Positions 43,753 through 52,966 are shown, numbered from the stretch's first letter. The stretch is DNA of 64,000 bases from Arenibacter sp. F20364 (GCF_023015905.1 NZ_JALKBD010000008.1:148515-212514), one strand, 5' to 3'. The notes: generated by a model from the letters alone, not told the origin. Numbers and translations: made by a program.

Positions 43753-46134
43753 TCATTTGGGCTCCAATTTTCTTCCCAAAAGGTTTGTTGCCACAGTAGT
43801 GAAAATGACAATACTGATAGAGCTTAGTGGCATAAGGATGGCTGCAATAACGGGTTGTAATTGTCCTGTAACTGCGAAGTACAACCCTACAAGGTTGTAC
43901 ATAAGGGAGAGTATAAAACTTAGTTTTATGATCTTAATGGCTTTTCTGGAAGCTAAAATATACTGATATAGGGATTTGAAATTTTTAGCGTCCAATATGC
44001 CATCACAGGCTGGGGAAAAAACGTTCACATTTTCCGAAATAGCTATGCCAACGTTGCTTTGTGCCAGAGCTCCTGCATCATTTAGTCCGTCTCCTACCAT
44101 CATTACTTTTTTGTTCTGGTCTTGGAGCGACTTTATAAATTGGAGTTTGTTGTCCGGTTTTTGATTAAAGTATAAGGGTGTCCCTTCTGGCAACAATTTG
44201 GTAAGGTTGGATCTTTCTCCAGCATTATCTCCAGATAAAATTGCCAATTCCAAGTCTTTGGACATTGTTTTAAAGGTTTCCTCGACACCGTCCCGGTATT
44301 GATTTTGAAAAATAAAACAGCCCTTGTATTGGTCATTGGAACTAAAGTGTACCGAGGTACTGTCCCTATTGTTTATGTCGGTATTGCCAACAAAGGTAGC
44401 CGAGCCAATTTTAACACTGTCCGTAACAGATGAACCTTTGATCCCCTGGCCCAAATATTCCTCGTATTCCTCGAGCGGCACAATGTTTTGTTCGGCCAAC
44501 ATATCATAAAGCTTTCTGCTCAGTGGGTGATTGGAGGAGCGTAAGGTATTTTTTAACAAAGATTCCTCTTCTCCTGTCAATTCCAAACCTTCATAGTATA
44601 TGTGTCCTTTTTCAGCCGTGGTGATGGTCCCTGTTTTATCGAATATAGCGGTATCTACCTGAGCCAATTGTTCTATGGTCTGGGTGTCCCTAAGGTAAAA
44701 TCCGTAGCGCCCAAAAATTCGCAACATATTGCCCAAGGTAAAAGGGGCTGCTAGGGCAATCGCACAAGGGCAGGCAATTATGAGTACAGCGGTAAAGACA
44801 TTTATAGTTTTGCTGGGATCTATTATTAACCATATTATGGCTGAGACGAAAGCTATGGTCAGGACGGCAATAGTAAATCTTTTGCCAATACTGTCGGTCA
44901 AGGTTTGAAAGCTTCCCGATTTGTCTTGTTGGAAGACGGCATTGCTCCAAAGTTGTGTTAGGTAGCTTTGTGAAACAGATTTTATGGTTTCAATTTCTAT
45001 GGCACTACTAATCTGTCTTCCACCGGCATAAACTTTGTCGCCTGATTTTTTGACTACCGGTTCCGATTCGCCCGTAACAAAACTGTAATCGATCCTTGCA
45101 TTTCCGTTGATCAAGATAGCGTCCACAGGAATTAATTCCCCATTTCTTATCAGGAGCCTATCCCCAGCTTTTATGTCATATACCTGAGTGCTCTCTTCTG
45201 TATTTTTACTGGTAATTCTGGTAACGGCAATAGGAAAGTAGGATTTATAATCCCGTTCAAAGGAAAGATAGGAATATGTTTTTTGTTGAAAGAATTTACC
45301 TAAAAGTAAAAAGAATACCAGTCCCGTAAGGCTGTCGAAAAAACCCGACCCCCAATCGAAAATTATTTCGACGGTACTACGAAGGAATAAAACCAAAATA
45401 CCCAGTGCAATTGGGATATCAATATTTAGAAATTTGGATCTTAACCCCTTGTATGCTGATATAAAATAATCTTGGGCTGCATAGAAGACCACGGGTAGGG
45501 AAAAGGCAAACATAAGCCATCTAAAAACCCCTTTAAATTGTTCCAACCAAAATTCCCCTACCTCAAAATATTCAGGGAAGGAAAGAAACATAACATTTCC
45601 GAAGGCAAAACCGGCAATACCAAGTTTATAGGATAAGCTGCGGTCCGTGCCTTTTTTTGCCTTGTCATAATCGTCCAGGGAAATGTATGGTTCGTAGCCA
45701 ATTCTGGACATTAGCACTACGAGCTCCTTGAGGGAAACCTTGTTGGAATTAAAGGTGACCCTCACAGTTTTCTTGGGAAAGTCTACCTGGGAACTGTTTA
45801 TTCCAGTATTTAATTTATTTAGGTTTTCCAATATCCAAATACAGGAACTGCAATGAATATGCGGAATGTATAGATTTATGATCTGCGTACCATTATCGTT
45901 AAACTCGATCAGTTTTTCTACAATGTTTTGCGAATCAAGAAAATCGTATTTGCCCTCTACTTCCTTTGGCGAGGCACCCGCTGCAGACTGTAGATCATAA
46001 TAATAGGATAGGTCGTTACTGGAGAAAATTTCATAAACGGTTTTGCATCCAACACAACAAAAATTTTTGTCGTTATGATTTATGGGAGCGTTCCCACAAT
46101 CGTCACCACAATGATAACACTTTACCTTATCCAT
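43753..46134 (-). CDS. ccoI: Copper-translocating P-type ATPase of cbb3 maturation
   Basis: A 793-residue P1B-type ATPase (FixI/CcoI) that exports copper for the oxidase. An N-terminal cysteine cluster (CYHCGDDC, FCCVGC) precedes a heavy-metal domain with HIHCSSC. Then come the CPCAIALA transmembrane metal site, DKTGTIT phosphorylation site and GDGLNDAGALA. It is separate from the cco operon but shares the same type of FNR box at its promoter, which also serves the divergent regulator gene. Confidence 0.94.
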   Translation of the reverse strand: MDKVKCYHCGDDCGNAPINHNDKNFCCVGCKTVYEIFSSNDLSYYYDLQSAAGASPKEVEGKYDFLDSQNIVEKLIEFNDNGTQIINLYIPHIHCSSCIWILENLNKLNTGINSSQVDFPKKTVRVTFNSNKVSLKELVVLMSRIGYEPYISLDDYDKAKKGTDRSLSYKLGIAGFAFGNVMFLSFPEYFEVGEFWLEQFKGVFRWLMFAFSLPVVFYAAQDYFISAYKGLRSKFLNIDIPIALGILVLFLRSTVEIIFDWGSGFFDSLTGLVFFLLLGKFFQQKTYSYLSFERDYKSYFPIAVTRITSKNTEESTQVYDIKAGDRLLIRNGELIPVDAILINGNARIDYSFVTGESEPVVKKSGDKVYAGGRQISSAIEIETIKSVSQSYLTQLWSNAVFQQDKSGSFQTLTDSIGKRFTIAVLTIAFVSAIIWLIIDPSKTINVFTAVLIIACPCAIALAAPFTLGNMLRIFGRYGFYLRDTQTIEQLAQVDTAIFDKTGTITTAEKGHIYYEGLELTGEEESLLKNTLRSSNHPLSRKLYDMLAEQNIVPLEEYEEYLGQGIKGSSVTDSVKIGSATFVGNTDINNRDSTSVHFSSNDQYKGCFIFQNQYRDGVEETFKTMSKDLELAILSGDNAGERSNLTKLLPEGTPLYFNQKPDNKLQFIKSLQDQNKKVMMVGDGLNDAGALAQSNVGIAISENVNVFSPACDGILDAKNFKSLYQYILASRKAIKIIKLSFILSLMYNLVGLYFAVTGQLQPVIAAILMPLSSISIVIFTTVATNLLGRKLEPK

Positions 46135-46159
46135 AGATTATTTGCTTGATACCTGCCTG

Positions 46160-46233
46160 CAAAGATGGCCATGATTGCCGTTGTAAAACATGACATTTGT
46201 CAGTTTATTCCCCACCAATAACCTTTAAATTTG
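46160..46233. promoter_or_regulatory. Shared FNR-type box with divergent -7 elements
   Basis: TGACATTTGTCA (46191-46202) has perfect 5-bp arms. On the plus strand TAAATTTG (46226-46233) and on the minus strand CATCTTTG (46167 to 46160) each lie 29.5 bp from the box centre. A single site can thus drive ccoI and the regulator gene at 46257 in opposite directions, implying autoregulation. Confidence 0.78.
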
Positions 46234-46256
46234 CCATATCAGGTAATTTTTTATTT

Positions 46257-46943
46257 ATGGGCAGATGTGAAAATTGTATTATTCGCCAGTTCAATTCCTT
46301 ACGGGCAATGAGCAAAGAAGAGTTGAAAAGGGTTTCGGATACCAAAACTACCAAATTTTTAAAAAAAGGAGATACCATTTTCGGTGAAGGAGATAAGCTC
46401 AATGGAGTTTTTTGCGTAAGGGATGGAGTTTCCAAGTTGTCCAAATTAAGTCCAAACGGGAAAGATCAAATAGTAAAATTGGCCACAAAAGGTGCGGTAC
46501 TAGGGCAGCGTTCCGTAATTACCGAAGAAGTGGCCAACCTTAGCGCAATTGCTGTAAATGATATGGAGGTCTGTTTTATTCCCAAAGATGCCATTGTGGA
46601 TAGCCTTAATAGCAATCCCAATTTTGCTGTGGAAGTATTGAGACATATTGCCCACGATTTAAAAGAAGCTGATGATGTTATAGTAAATATGTCGCAAAAA
46701 ACTGTGAAACAACGTATAGCCGAGGCTTTTATATATTTGGAGGAAAATTTTGGTTTGGATGGGAATGGCTATTTGGCCTTGACATTATCCCGGGAGGATA
46801 TTGCCAATGTAGTTGGTACGGCTACAGAATCTGCCATTAGAATTATTTCTGAATTCAAAAAACTGGGATTCATCAAAGCCTCGGGAAAAAAAGTAGCCAT
46901 AGCGGATAGAAAGGGTCTAGACGAAGTGGTAAAGGGAGCTTAA
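46257..46943 (+). CDS. Crp/Fnr-family regulator, FNR-like
   Basis: A 228-residue Crp/Fnr regulator. The N-terminus MGRCENCIIRQFNS has Cys4 and Cys7; Cys106 follows in DMEVCFIP. Aligned without gaps, these match E. coli FNR Cys20, Cys23 and Cys122, while the fourth ligand (Cys29) is Asn13; Cys53 is an extra cysteine. The recognition helix keeps Glu and Arg (TATESAIRIISEF), which read G and A in TGA boxes. ATG at 46257 is preferred because an upstream GTG start at 46197 lies in the operator. Likely controls the cbb3, hemN and stress genes at low oxygen. Confidence 0.88.
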   Translation: MGRCENCIIRQFNSLRAMSKEELKRVSDTKTTKFLKKGDTIFGEGDKLNGVFCVRDGVSKLSKLSPNGKDQIVKLATKGAVLGQRSVITEEVANLSAIAVNDMEVCFIPKDAIVDSLNSNPNFAVEVLRHIAHDLKEADDVIVNMSQKTVKQRIAEAFIYLEENFGLDGNGYLALTLSREDIANVVGTATESAIRIISEFKKLGFIKASGKKVAIADRKGLDEVVKGA

Positions 46944-47115
46944 TGCCTAGCCACTGAATCTCTATCATTCCCAGATTTGTTATTCAATGCACCCTTGGTC
47001 CCGCAAGATATTGGGAAATATATTTCTTCACTTTATAAGAAAAATTAGATTAAAACGTCAAGCCAGTTGGGCTACTGGCAATGTTTTTCTACACTCATAG
47101 ATCAGGCCAAAAAGC

Positions 47116-47158
47116 TGATAAATGTCATAGTTCAGGTTTTTGACTTCCTATAATTTTA
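47116..47158 (+). promoter_or_regulatory. FNR-type box and -7 element of uspA-like gene
   Basis: TGATAAATGTCA (47116-47127) with TAATTTTA (47151-47158) 29.5 bp from the box centre. It matches the cco operon box base for base. The rest of the 46944-47204 gap shows no gene. Confidence 0.75.
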
Positions 47159-47204
47159 CGCTGTAGTTTTAACCTCTCGGGGTTCTTATAAAATATAGAA
47201 TAGT

Positions 47205-48107
47205 TTGAAAAAGATATTGTTACCTACAGATTTTTCTCCCAATGCTTGGAATGCAACCAAATATGCAATTTCTTTATATAAGCATGAGGAGTGCGAGTTT
47301 TATATTTTAAATACTTATACACCAACTATTGCTCATAGTAGGTTTATGGCAACAGGAGCTGGGGGAAAAGCCTGTGAGGACGTGGTAAAGAGCAATTCCG
47401 AAAAAGGGTTGGATCAGCTTTTGGCAAGGATCCAGGAAAAGTACCATAATCCCAAACATAAGTTTATTACCATTTCTTCCTTCAGTCTATTGGTGGATGA
47501 AATTAAGAATATCATAGATACCCATCAAATCGGGTTAGTGGTTACGGGAACAAAAGGCGCCTCCGGATTGGAAGAAGTGTTTATGGGGAGCAATACCGTT
47601 AGGATAATAAAATCAATAAAGAACTGTCCGGTACTGGCCATTCCTCAGCATTTTCAGTTTAAGACTCCATCCGAAATAGCTTTTGCAACAGATTTCAATA
47701 GGTTTTATACTACTTCCGAACTTAGGCCACTTTTGGAAATGGCGAAATCCTTTAAAGCCTCCATCAGGATAGTACATGTGCAATATGAGATTAAAGCGCT
47801 GACCGAAGTACAGCAATTCAACTTGAATATGCTAAGGAAGTACATAGGTGAAGTAGAACATTATGTGCACACGGTTTCAGAATTAAATTCGGTTTCCCAG
47901 ACCTTGGAGGTTTTTGCAAATGAACTGGACATTCACCTTTTGGCCATGCTCAATTATCAGCACAGCTATATGGAGAAAATGACACGGGAACCGGTAATTA
48001 AACGTTTGGCTTTTCACACCCAAATACCTTTGTTGGTAATACCGGAATTGGGCATGGGAACTCCTCCTAGTAGCAAAAAGGGAAAGGAAGTTTCAACTTC
48101 TAATTAA
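47205..48107 (+). CDS. Universal stress protein, tandem domain, FNR-box controlled
   Basis: A 300-residue double Usp protein. Domain 1 keeps the nucleotide loop (GTKGASGLEEVFMGSN); domain 2 (from about 155) is degenerate in that loop. The start is TTG at 47205 (KKILLPTDFSP follows); a stop codon lies directly upstream and no ATG fits. The gene has a clear FNR-type promoter. It is probably induced with the cbb3 genes at low oxygen; its molecular role is unknown. Confidence 0.87.
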   Translation: MKKILLPTDFSPNAWNATKYAISLYKHEECEFYILNTYTPTIAHSRFMATGAGGKACEDVVKSNSEKGLDQLLARIQEKYHNPKHKFITISSFSLLVDEIKNIIDTHQIGLVVTGTKGASGLEEVFMGSNTVRIIKSIKNCPVLAIPQHFQFKTPSEIAFATDFNRFYTTSELRPLLEMAKSFKASIRIVHVQYEIKALTEVQQFNLNMLRKYIGEVEHYVHTVSELNSVSQTLEVFANELDIHLLAMLNYQHSYMEKMTREPVIKRLAFHTQIPLLVIPELGMGTPPSSKKGKEVSTSN

Positions 48108-48330
48108 TTTCACTTTTTATTGGATAATCTTCATAGAAGTCTTTAAAGGTCTTGTCGGTCGTATAATTGTCCGTAAGCACTTTAAAGACCATATATACGA
48201 GCATTATTTGCCCTAGGACTGTAATGTAAAAAACCCAATTAAAGGGAAAGTTCATAGCGGCCATTATAGTCAGGGAGATTAGGACCATAGTTGTTGCGGC
48301 TACCCAAAACATAGCAATATTATTTCTCAT
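48100..48330 (-). CDS. Small two-helix membrane protein
   Basis: A 76-residue protein with two predicted membrane helices (MFWVAATTMVLISLTIMAAM and FYITVLGQIMLVYMVFKVL) and an acidic tail. I do not recognise the family. Its end overlaps the 3' end of the upstream convergent stress protein gene by 8 bp. Clear topology and its own ATG make it a likely real gene. Confidence 0.6.
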   Translation of the reverse strand: MRNNIAMFWVAATTMVLISLTIMAAMNFPFNWVFYITVLGQIMLVYMVFKVLTDNYTTDKTFKDFYEDYPIKSEIN

Positions 48331-48542
48331 CTTTTTTATTACAAGTTATTTAAAATCAAGGAGTTTTCATGTTAAATCACTGCTAAATTCCATCAGGGAT
48401 GTGGGTCAGTGGCGCGATAAATAATAAGTGGCCCGGGTATAGTCGTTCCTTTGTTCATTTTCAGAACGGGGATTAGAGGATAAAATTTGGGCTTTTGACG
48501 ATTTGAATTATTTTTTTGATATTTTAGTGCATTATAGTTTAA

Positions 48543-49247
48543 ATGAAGGCCTTGGAGAATTATCGACCGTATATTGCGCAGCCCAAAATACTAGTGGCAA
48601 CAGATTGTATTGTTTTTGGTTTTGATGAAGGCATATTGAAGCTTTTGGTTTTTAGGCGAAGGATTGATCCTTTTAAAGGGGAGTGGTCCTTGATCGGTAG
48701 TTTTGTAAATGAGGAAGAGAGTGTCCCCGATGCTGCACGCCGTGTTCTTTTACAGTTCACGGGACTAGATAATATTTTTTTGGAGGAATTAAAAGTGTAT
48801 AGTGATGTAGACAGGGATTCCGGAGAAAGATGTATTTCCATTGCCCACTACGCATTGATCAGAATTAATGACTATGATAGGGAACAGGTGGAATTACATG
48901 GCGCCAAATGGTTTGCCTTGGAGGATATTCCCCAATTGGTACTGGATCATAATGCTATGATCGCCGATGCCTTGGAACGACTAAGGCAGAAAACTACACA
49001 TAGGCCTATTGGATTTGAACTCCTCCCAGAAAAATTTACCATTCCACAGCTTCAGTCATTATATGAGGCCATTCATCAGACCAAATTGGATGACCGCAAT
49101 TTTAGAAAAAAATTACTATCCTTTGGTTTGCTCATTAAATTGGACGAAAAGGATAAATCTACCTCTAAAAAAGGTGCTTTTTTGTATAGGTTCGATTATA
49201 ACAAGTACAAAAAGCTGGAAGAATCAGGGTTTAATTTTGTGCTTTAG
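48543..49247 (+). CDS. NrtR/AraR-type Nudix-related transcription regulator
   Basis: A 234-residue regulator: a Nudix-like domain (about 10-150) followed by a winged helix (about 155-234, FTIPQLQSLYEAIHQTKLDDRNFRKKL). The Nudix box region (GSFVNEEESVPDAARRVLLQFTGL) lacks the catalytic REUxEE glutamates, as in regulators that bind but do not hydrolyse ligand. Related Bacteroidota proteins include the arabinose regulator AraR. No sugar genes adjoin; a possible promoter TATTTTAG lies at 48520-48527. Target genes are unknown. Confidence 0.85.
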   Translation: MKALENYRPYIAQPKILVATDCIVFGFDEGILKLLVFRRRIDPFKGEWSLIGSFVNEEESVPDAARRVLLQFTGLDNIFLEELKVYSDVDRDSGERCISIAHYALIRINDYDREQVELHGAKWFALEDIPQLVLDHNAMIADALERLRQKTTHRPIGFELLPEKFTIPQLQSLYEAIHQTKLDDRNFRKKLLSFGLLIKLDEKDKSTSKKGAFLYRFDYNKYKKLEESGFNFVL

Positions 49248-49320
49248 TCCATCTAAAATAGAGCATAAAAGGATTGTCCAAATATCATTGTCCAAACAAT
49301 GAATATCTAAAAACCTTTAC

Positions 49321-49448
49321 TATCTTTGCCGAGTTGTGTTGTGTCTCAATACAAATTGAGGCAAGGTTGTATTTGTCGATTTGTCCGGATGCGAATTTGG
49401 ACCGATAAGCACCGATGAAAGGCTTTCCATTTTGGGAGGCTTTTTTTG
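49321..49448 (+). ncRNA. Candidate small RNA or leader, about 115 nt
   Basis: Within the 370-bp gap between the NrtR-type gene and hmgA, a -7 element TATCTTTG (49321-49328) is followed by a hairpin GTCTCAAT-ACAA-ATTGAGGC (49343-49362), a second pairing GTCC/GGAC (49383-49402), and a terminator AGGCTTTCC-ATTTT-GGGAGGCTT (49420-49442, three G-T pairs) with a T-run. No reading frame fits. It could be a free small RNA or a terminated leader for hmgA. I recognise no known family. Confidence 0.5.
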
Positions 49449-49617
49449 TTTGTATTGTCTTAGCTGTTCATCAACGCGGACAACAGTATGGTACAAGCAA
49501 TTAAAATTGACAAGGACTATGCATATTTCTTAACAGATCCTTAATTAAAGTAGATTGTTGTAGATAATCCTTATTTTATTGTATTTTTAATAAGGAATCA
49601 ATAAAGAGGAATAAGCT

Positions 49618-50775
49618 ATGCCCTTGTATCACAAATTAGGTAAAATCCCTCCAAAAAGACATACTATTTTTAAGAAAAAGGACGGAAGTCTGCATTATGA
49701 GCAATTGTTCGGAACCATAGGTTTTGATGGGATGTCATCGCTCATGTACCATTTACAGAGACCTACCATGGTAAAGGAAGTGGGAAAGTCCTTTGATGTT
49801 TCCCCCAAAGCCATGGTGTCCCATAATATTAAGTCAAGATTGCTCAAAGGTTTTGAGGTAAAACCTATGAACGATTATCTGGAAAGTAGAACAGTGATGT
49901 TGTTCAATTCCGATGTTCATGTCTCGCTTGCGGCTCCCAAAAAATCCCAGACGGATTATTTTTATAAAAATGCGGATGCGGATGAATTGTTGTTTATCCA
50001 TAAAGGGACAGGGACTTTGAAAACTATGCTGGGTGAAATAAAGTTCGAGTACGGGGATTATCTTATAATTCCCCGCGGAATGATCTATCAGATAAATTTT
50101 GACAGTGAGGATAACAGAATGTTAATTGCCGAATCATATCATCCCATTTATACACCTAAAAGATATAGAAATTGGTTTGGACAACATTTGGAACATTCGC
50201 CTTTTTGCGAGCGCGATTTTAAATTGCCGCAAAACTTACAGACCTATGATGAGACGGGCAATTTTGTGATCAAAGTAAAAAAGCAGGGTCAATTGCACCA
50301 TTTGGTGTATGCTTCCCACCCTTTTGATGTGGTAGGTTGGGACGGTTACAACTATCCTTACGGTTTTTCCATACATAATTTTGAACCCATCACAGGACGT
50401 GTTCATCAACCACCTCCAGTACATCAAACCTTTGAGACTTCCGCCTTTGTGGTCTGCTCCTTTGTGCCCCGTTTGTACGACTATCATCCACAGTCCATAC
50501 CCGCTCCATACAATCATTCCAACATAGATTCTGATGAGGTATTGTATTATGTGGATGGGGATTTTATGAGCAGAAAGAATATAGATAAAGGGTATATTTC
50601 ATTGCATCCGGCGGGTATTCCACATGGCCCCCATCCCGGTACCTACGAAGCTAGTATCGGAAAGTCTAAAACCGGGGAGTTGGCGGTGATGATAGATACT
50701 TTTAGACCCTTGCAACTTACCAAGGCTGCTATGGACATAGATGATGGCAAATATTATCGATCCTGGTTGGAATAA
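49618..50775 (+). CDS. hmgA: Homogentisate 1,2-dioxygenase
   Basis: A 385-residue iron dioxygenase that opens the homogentisate ring in phenylalanine and tyrosine breakdown. PPPVHQTFETSAFVVCSFVPR (positions about 268-288) carries the first His and Glu iron ligands, and HPAGIPHGPHPGTYE carries the last His. The cupin fold starts with MPLYHKLGKIPPKRH as in bacterial HmgA. The ATG at 49618 follows AGAGGAATAAGCT. No fumarylacetoacetase or HPPD gene is next to it; those must be elsewhere. Confidence 0.94.
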   Translation: MPLYHKLGKIPPKRHTIFKKKDGSLHYEQLFGTIGFDGMSSLMYHLQRPTMVKEVGKSFDVSPKAMVSHNIKSRLLKGFEVKPMNDYLESRTVMLFNSDVHVSLAAPKKSQTDYFYKNADADELLFIHKGTGTLKTMLGEIKFEYGDYLIIPRGMIYQINFDSEDNRMLIAESYHPIYTPKRYRNWFGQHLEHSPFCERDFKLPQNLQTYDETGNFVIKVKKQGQLHHLVYASHPFDVVGWDGYNYPYGFSIHNFEPITGRVHQPPPVHQTFETSAFVVCSFVPRLYDYHPQSIPAPYNHSNIDSDEVLYYVDGDFMSRKNIDKGYISLHPAGIPHGPHPGTYEASIGKSKTGELAVMIDTFRPLQLTKAAMDIDDGKYYRSWLE

Positions 50776-50821
50776 GACTTGCACATTGTTGGATAAAAAT
50801 GGGTTTTAACGGGATTTAAAA

Positions 50822-51793
50822 TTAGCGGCTGTTATGGATAACATAATGAATTAGCGAAGCAGCCAATTTTGCCGTGTTCTGGTCAATATCGTAGGTGGGG
50901 TTCATTTCGGCCATATCGAGGCTGATCATTTTTTTTGTATCGATTATAATATTCAAGCATTCCAAAACAATTTCTATGGAGAAACCCATAGGGGAGGAGG
51001 CACTTACTCCGGGAGCGTAGGCCGAAGAAAATCCATCAAGATCAATGGTAGTGTAGATGTGGTCTACCTCCTTTATAAACTGCTGTAATTTATGCTTGAT
51101 CTTATCAAAATATAACAAGTTGAAATGTTTTCTTTCAATATAGGAAACCCCCAAGTCATTGGCTGTATCAAATAGCGTTTTGGTATTGGCGTCTTCGCGG
51201 ATTCCTAGACACATATACCTGAATTTGGATTGATCCGATTTGCATTCCTGGGCAATTTGATAAAAAGGAGTTCCGGAATTATTATTGGTTTCGTTACTGC
51301 GAAGGTCAAAATGGGCGTCAAAATTAATGATACCAATGGACTTATTCTTGCCTTCCGTGGCCAGATACCTTTTTATTCCGTTATAATGGCCATAAGCAAT
51401 GTCATGTCCTCCTCCCATAAGAATGGGGAAGGTATTATGCTTAAGCAATTGGGTAACGGTGCACGATAAAACGGTCTGTGATTTTTTTAAATCACCATCT
51501 TTACAATCTACGGTACCCGCATCCATTAGTAAAGCGTTTTCCTTCAGATGATTCGGGAGTTTAGCGAGTTGCCTACGGATGGCATCCGGACCCATGGCGG
51601 CACCAATTCTACCTTCATTCCTTTTAACGCCCTCGTCGCTGGCATAACCCAATATTGCCCAGGACTGTCCATCTGTACTTGGGATTTGTTCGGAATTAAG
51701 ATCAATACAAATCACCTTCTCATGGAGATACAGTTGTTGTCCGGACTTGCGTCCTGACCAAAGTATAGGGTCGCTTTTGGAATAGGTGTGCAT
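50822..51793 (-). CDS. hutG: Formimidoylglutamase
   Basis: A 323-residue arginase/ureohydrolase family enzyme. Manganese ligands are in MGGGHDIAYGHYNG, NFDAHFDLR and TIDLDGFSSAYAPGVS. It hydrolyses formimidoylglutamate to glutamate and formamide, completing histidine breakdown. Its neighbours hutU, hutI and hutH lie upstream on the same strand beyond three unrelated genes. Agmatinase is the main alternative, but the hut context favours HutG. Confidence 0.87.
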   Translation of the reverse strand: MHTYSKSDPILWSGRKSGQQLYLHEKVICIDLNSEQIPSTDGQSWAILGYASDEGVKRNEGRIGAAMGPDAIRRQLAKLPNHLKENALLMDAGTVDCKDGDLKKSQTVLSCTVTQLLKHNTFPILMGGGHDIAYGHYNGIKRYLATEGKNKSIGIINFDAHFDLRSNETNNNSGTPFYQIAQECKSDQSKFRYMCLGIREDANTKTLFDTANDLGVSYIERKHFNLLYFDKIKHKLQQFIKEVDHIYTTIDLDGFSSAYAPGVSASSPMGFSIEIVLECLNIIIDTKKMISLDMAEMNPTYDIDQNTAKLAASLIHYVIHNSR

Positions 51794-51971
51794 GTTAATT
51801 GAATTTTATAGGTTGATGGCCTAATTGACCAATTCATAGATGCCTTGAACTTTGAACAAAATAATTCAATAATTCATTTGGTTTCCTAGAAAATACCTAT
51901 GTCAATATTAATGTTTTCCCTTTGATAGTACAACTGTCGCAAAATAATGATTGTGGCAACACCTATCCATA

Positions 51972-52934
51972 TCACTTGGCTTTGGGCGCATTTATTATGT
52001 CGTATTGAATGGCTTGAAGGATAAGTTGAAAGCCCAATATGATGGATAGGGTGACGATCATAATGGTCCCTGTTGGGGCAAAGGTGTTTATTTTGGCATA
52101 ATATATCCATTCGGCAACTCCAAAAATAAGTCCGAACATAAACAAAGGAAAACCAAATAACAGGTATACCGAGCCAATATTGAAATCGTATAAAAAATAC
52201 TCCTTAACAATACGCTTTATAAAGGTGTTGGTTAGCCTGGCCCCAAAGACAAAAGGCATTTGCCATATTTTCATGCTCGATTTTTCTTCACCATATATGG
52301 CGGGCATGGCAATATCCTTAATAGCCGCCTTTTCAAAGTATAGTTGCGACAAAAGGGAGGTTTCAAAGTAATAGCGGTTGGCCAGATTATTAAAATTCAA
52401 CTTTTTAACAACATCGGCTTTAAGGGCCAAAAATCCATTGGTGGGGTCAAAATTGTGCCAATAGCCAGTAGCCGCTTTTATAAGGAATGATAAGCCTAGA
52501 TTGCCAATTCTGCGTATAAGGGGCATGGCTCTTAAAGCCTTTAGGTCCCTAAATCTGTTGCCCTTTGCAACATCGCACTTGTTTGCAATTAGTGGATCCA
52601 GTAAGTCGGGAAGGTAAGTAAGATCCATCTGGTCATCGGCATCTACCTTGATTATTATTTCTGCACCAATTCTAATAGCTTCTTCAAATCCTCTTTTGGT
52701 GGCGCCACCTACCCCTAAATTCATGGGATTCTCTAAAAAGTAAATTGTTGTATTGGGAGGTACTAGATTTTCAATATCCGCTTTGGGAAGGGGAGTTGGA
52801 CTTTGGTCGTCCACGATAATAACATTTTGAATATAATCCGGTAACTTGGAAATGACCAGCAATATTTCTTGGGAAGCATTGTAAAAAGGGATTACAACAG
52901 CGATTTTATAAGAACTATATTTCTGTGTTTCCAT
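51972..52934 (-). CDS. GT2-family glycosyltransferase with C-terminal helices
   Basis: A 320-residue family 2 glycosyltransferase like polyprenyl-phosphate mannose synthase (IAVVIPFYNASQEI, VIIVDDQSP, NLGVGGATKRGF, KVDADDQMD for the metal). Two membrane helices near the end (VYLLFGFPLFMFGLIFGV and the next) anchor it. It lies 32 bp downstream of a TMTC-like gene, so it probably makes the polyprenyl-phosphate sugar used there. No signal peptide. Confidence 0.85.
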   Translation of the reverse strand: METQKYSSYKIAVVIPFYNASQEILLVISKLPDYIQNVIIVDDQSPTPLPKADIENLVPPNTTIYFLENPMNLGVGGATKRGFEEAIRIGAEIIIKVDADDQMDLTYLPDLLDPLIANKCDVAKGNRFRDLKALRAMPLIRRIGNLGLSFLIKAATGYWHNFDPTNGFLALKADVVKKLNFNNLANRYYFETSLLSQLYFEKAAIKDIAMPAIYGEEKSSMKIWQMPFVFGARLTNTFIKRIVKEYFLYDFNIGSVYLLFGFPLFMFGLIFGVAEWIYYAKINTFAPTGTIMIVTLSIILGFQLILQAIQYDIINAPKAK

Positions 52935-52966
52935 GATTGCTTGGTTACTTGGGATTTGTTATTGTA

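Noticed and set aside
46197..46256. Upstream GTG start for the FNR-like regulator
   Set aside because: It overlaps the FNR-type box and -7 element; the ATG at 46257 gives the normal N-terminus.
49381..49442. Signal recognition particle RNA or a known riboswitch at the hmgA upstream region
   Set aside because: The GTCCGGA stretch recalls SRP RNA, but the conserved GGAAGNAGC loop is missing; no known riboswitch core is present.
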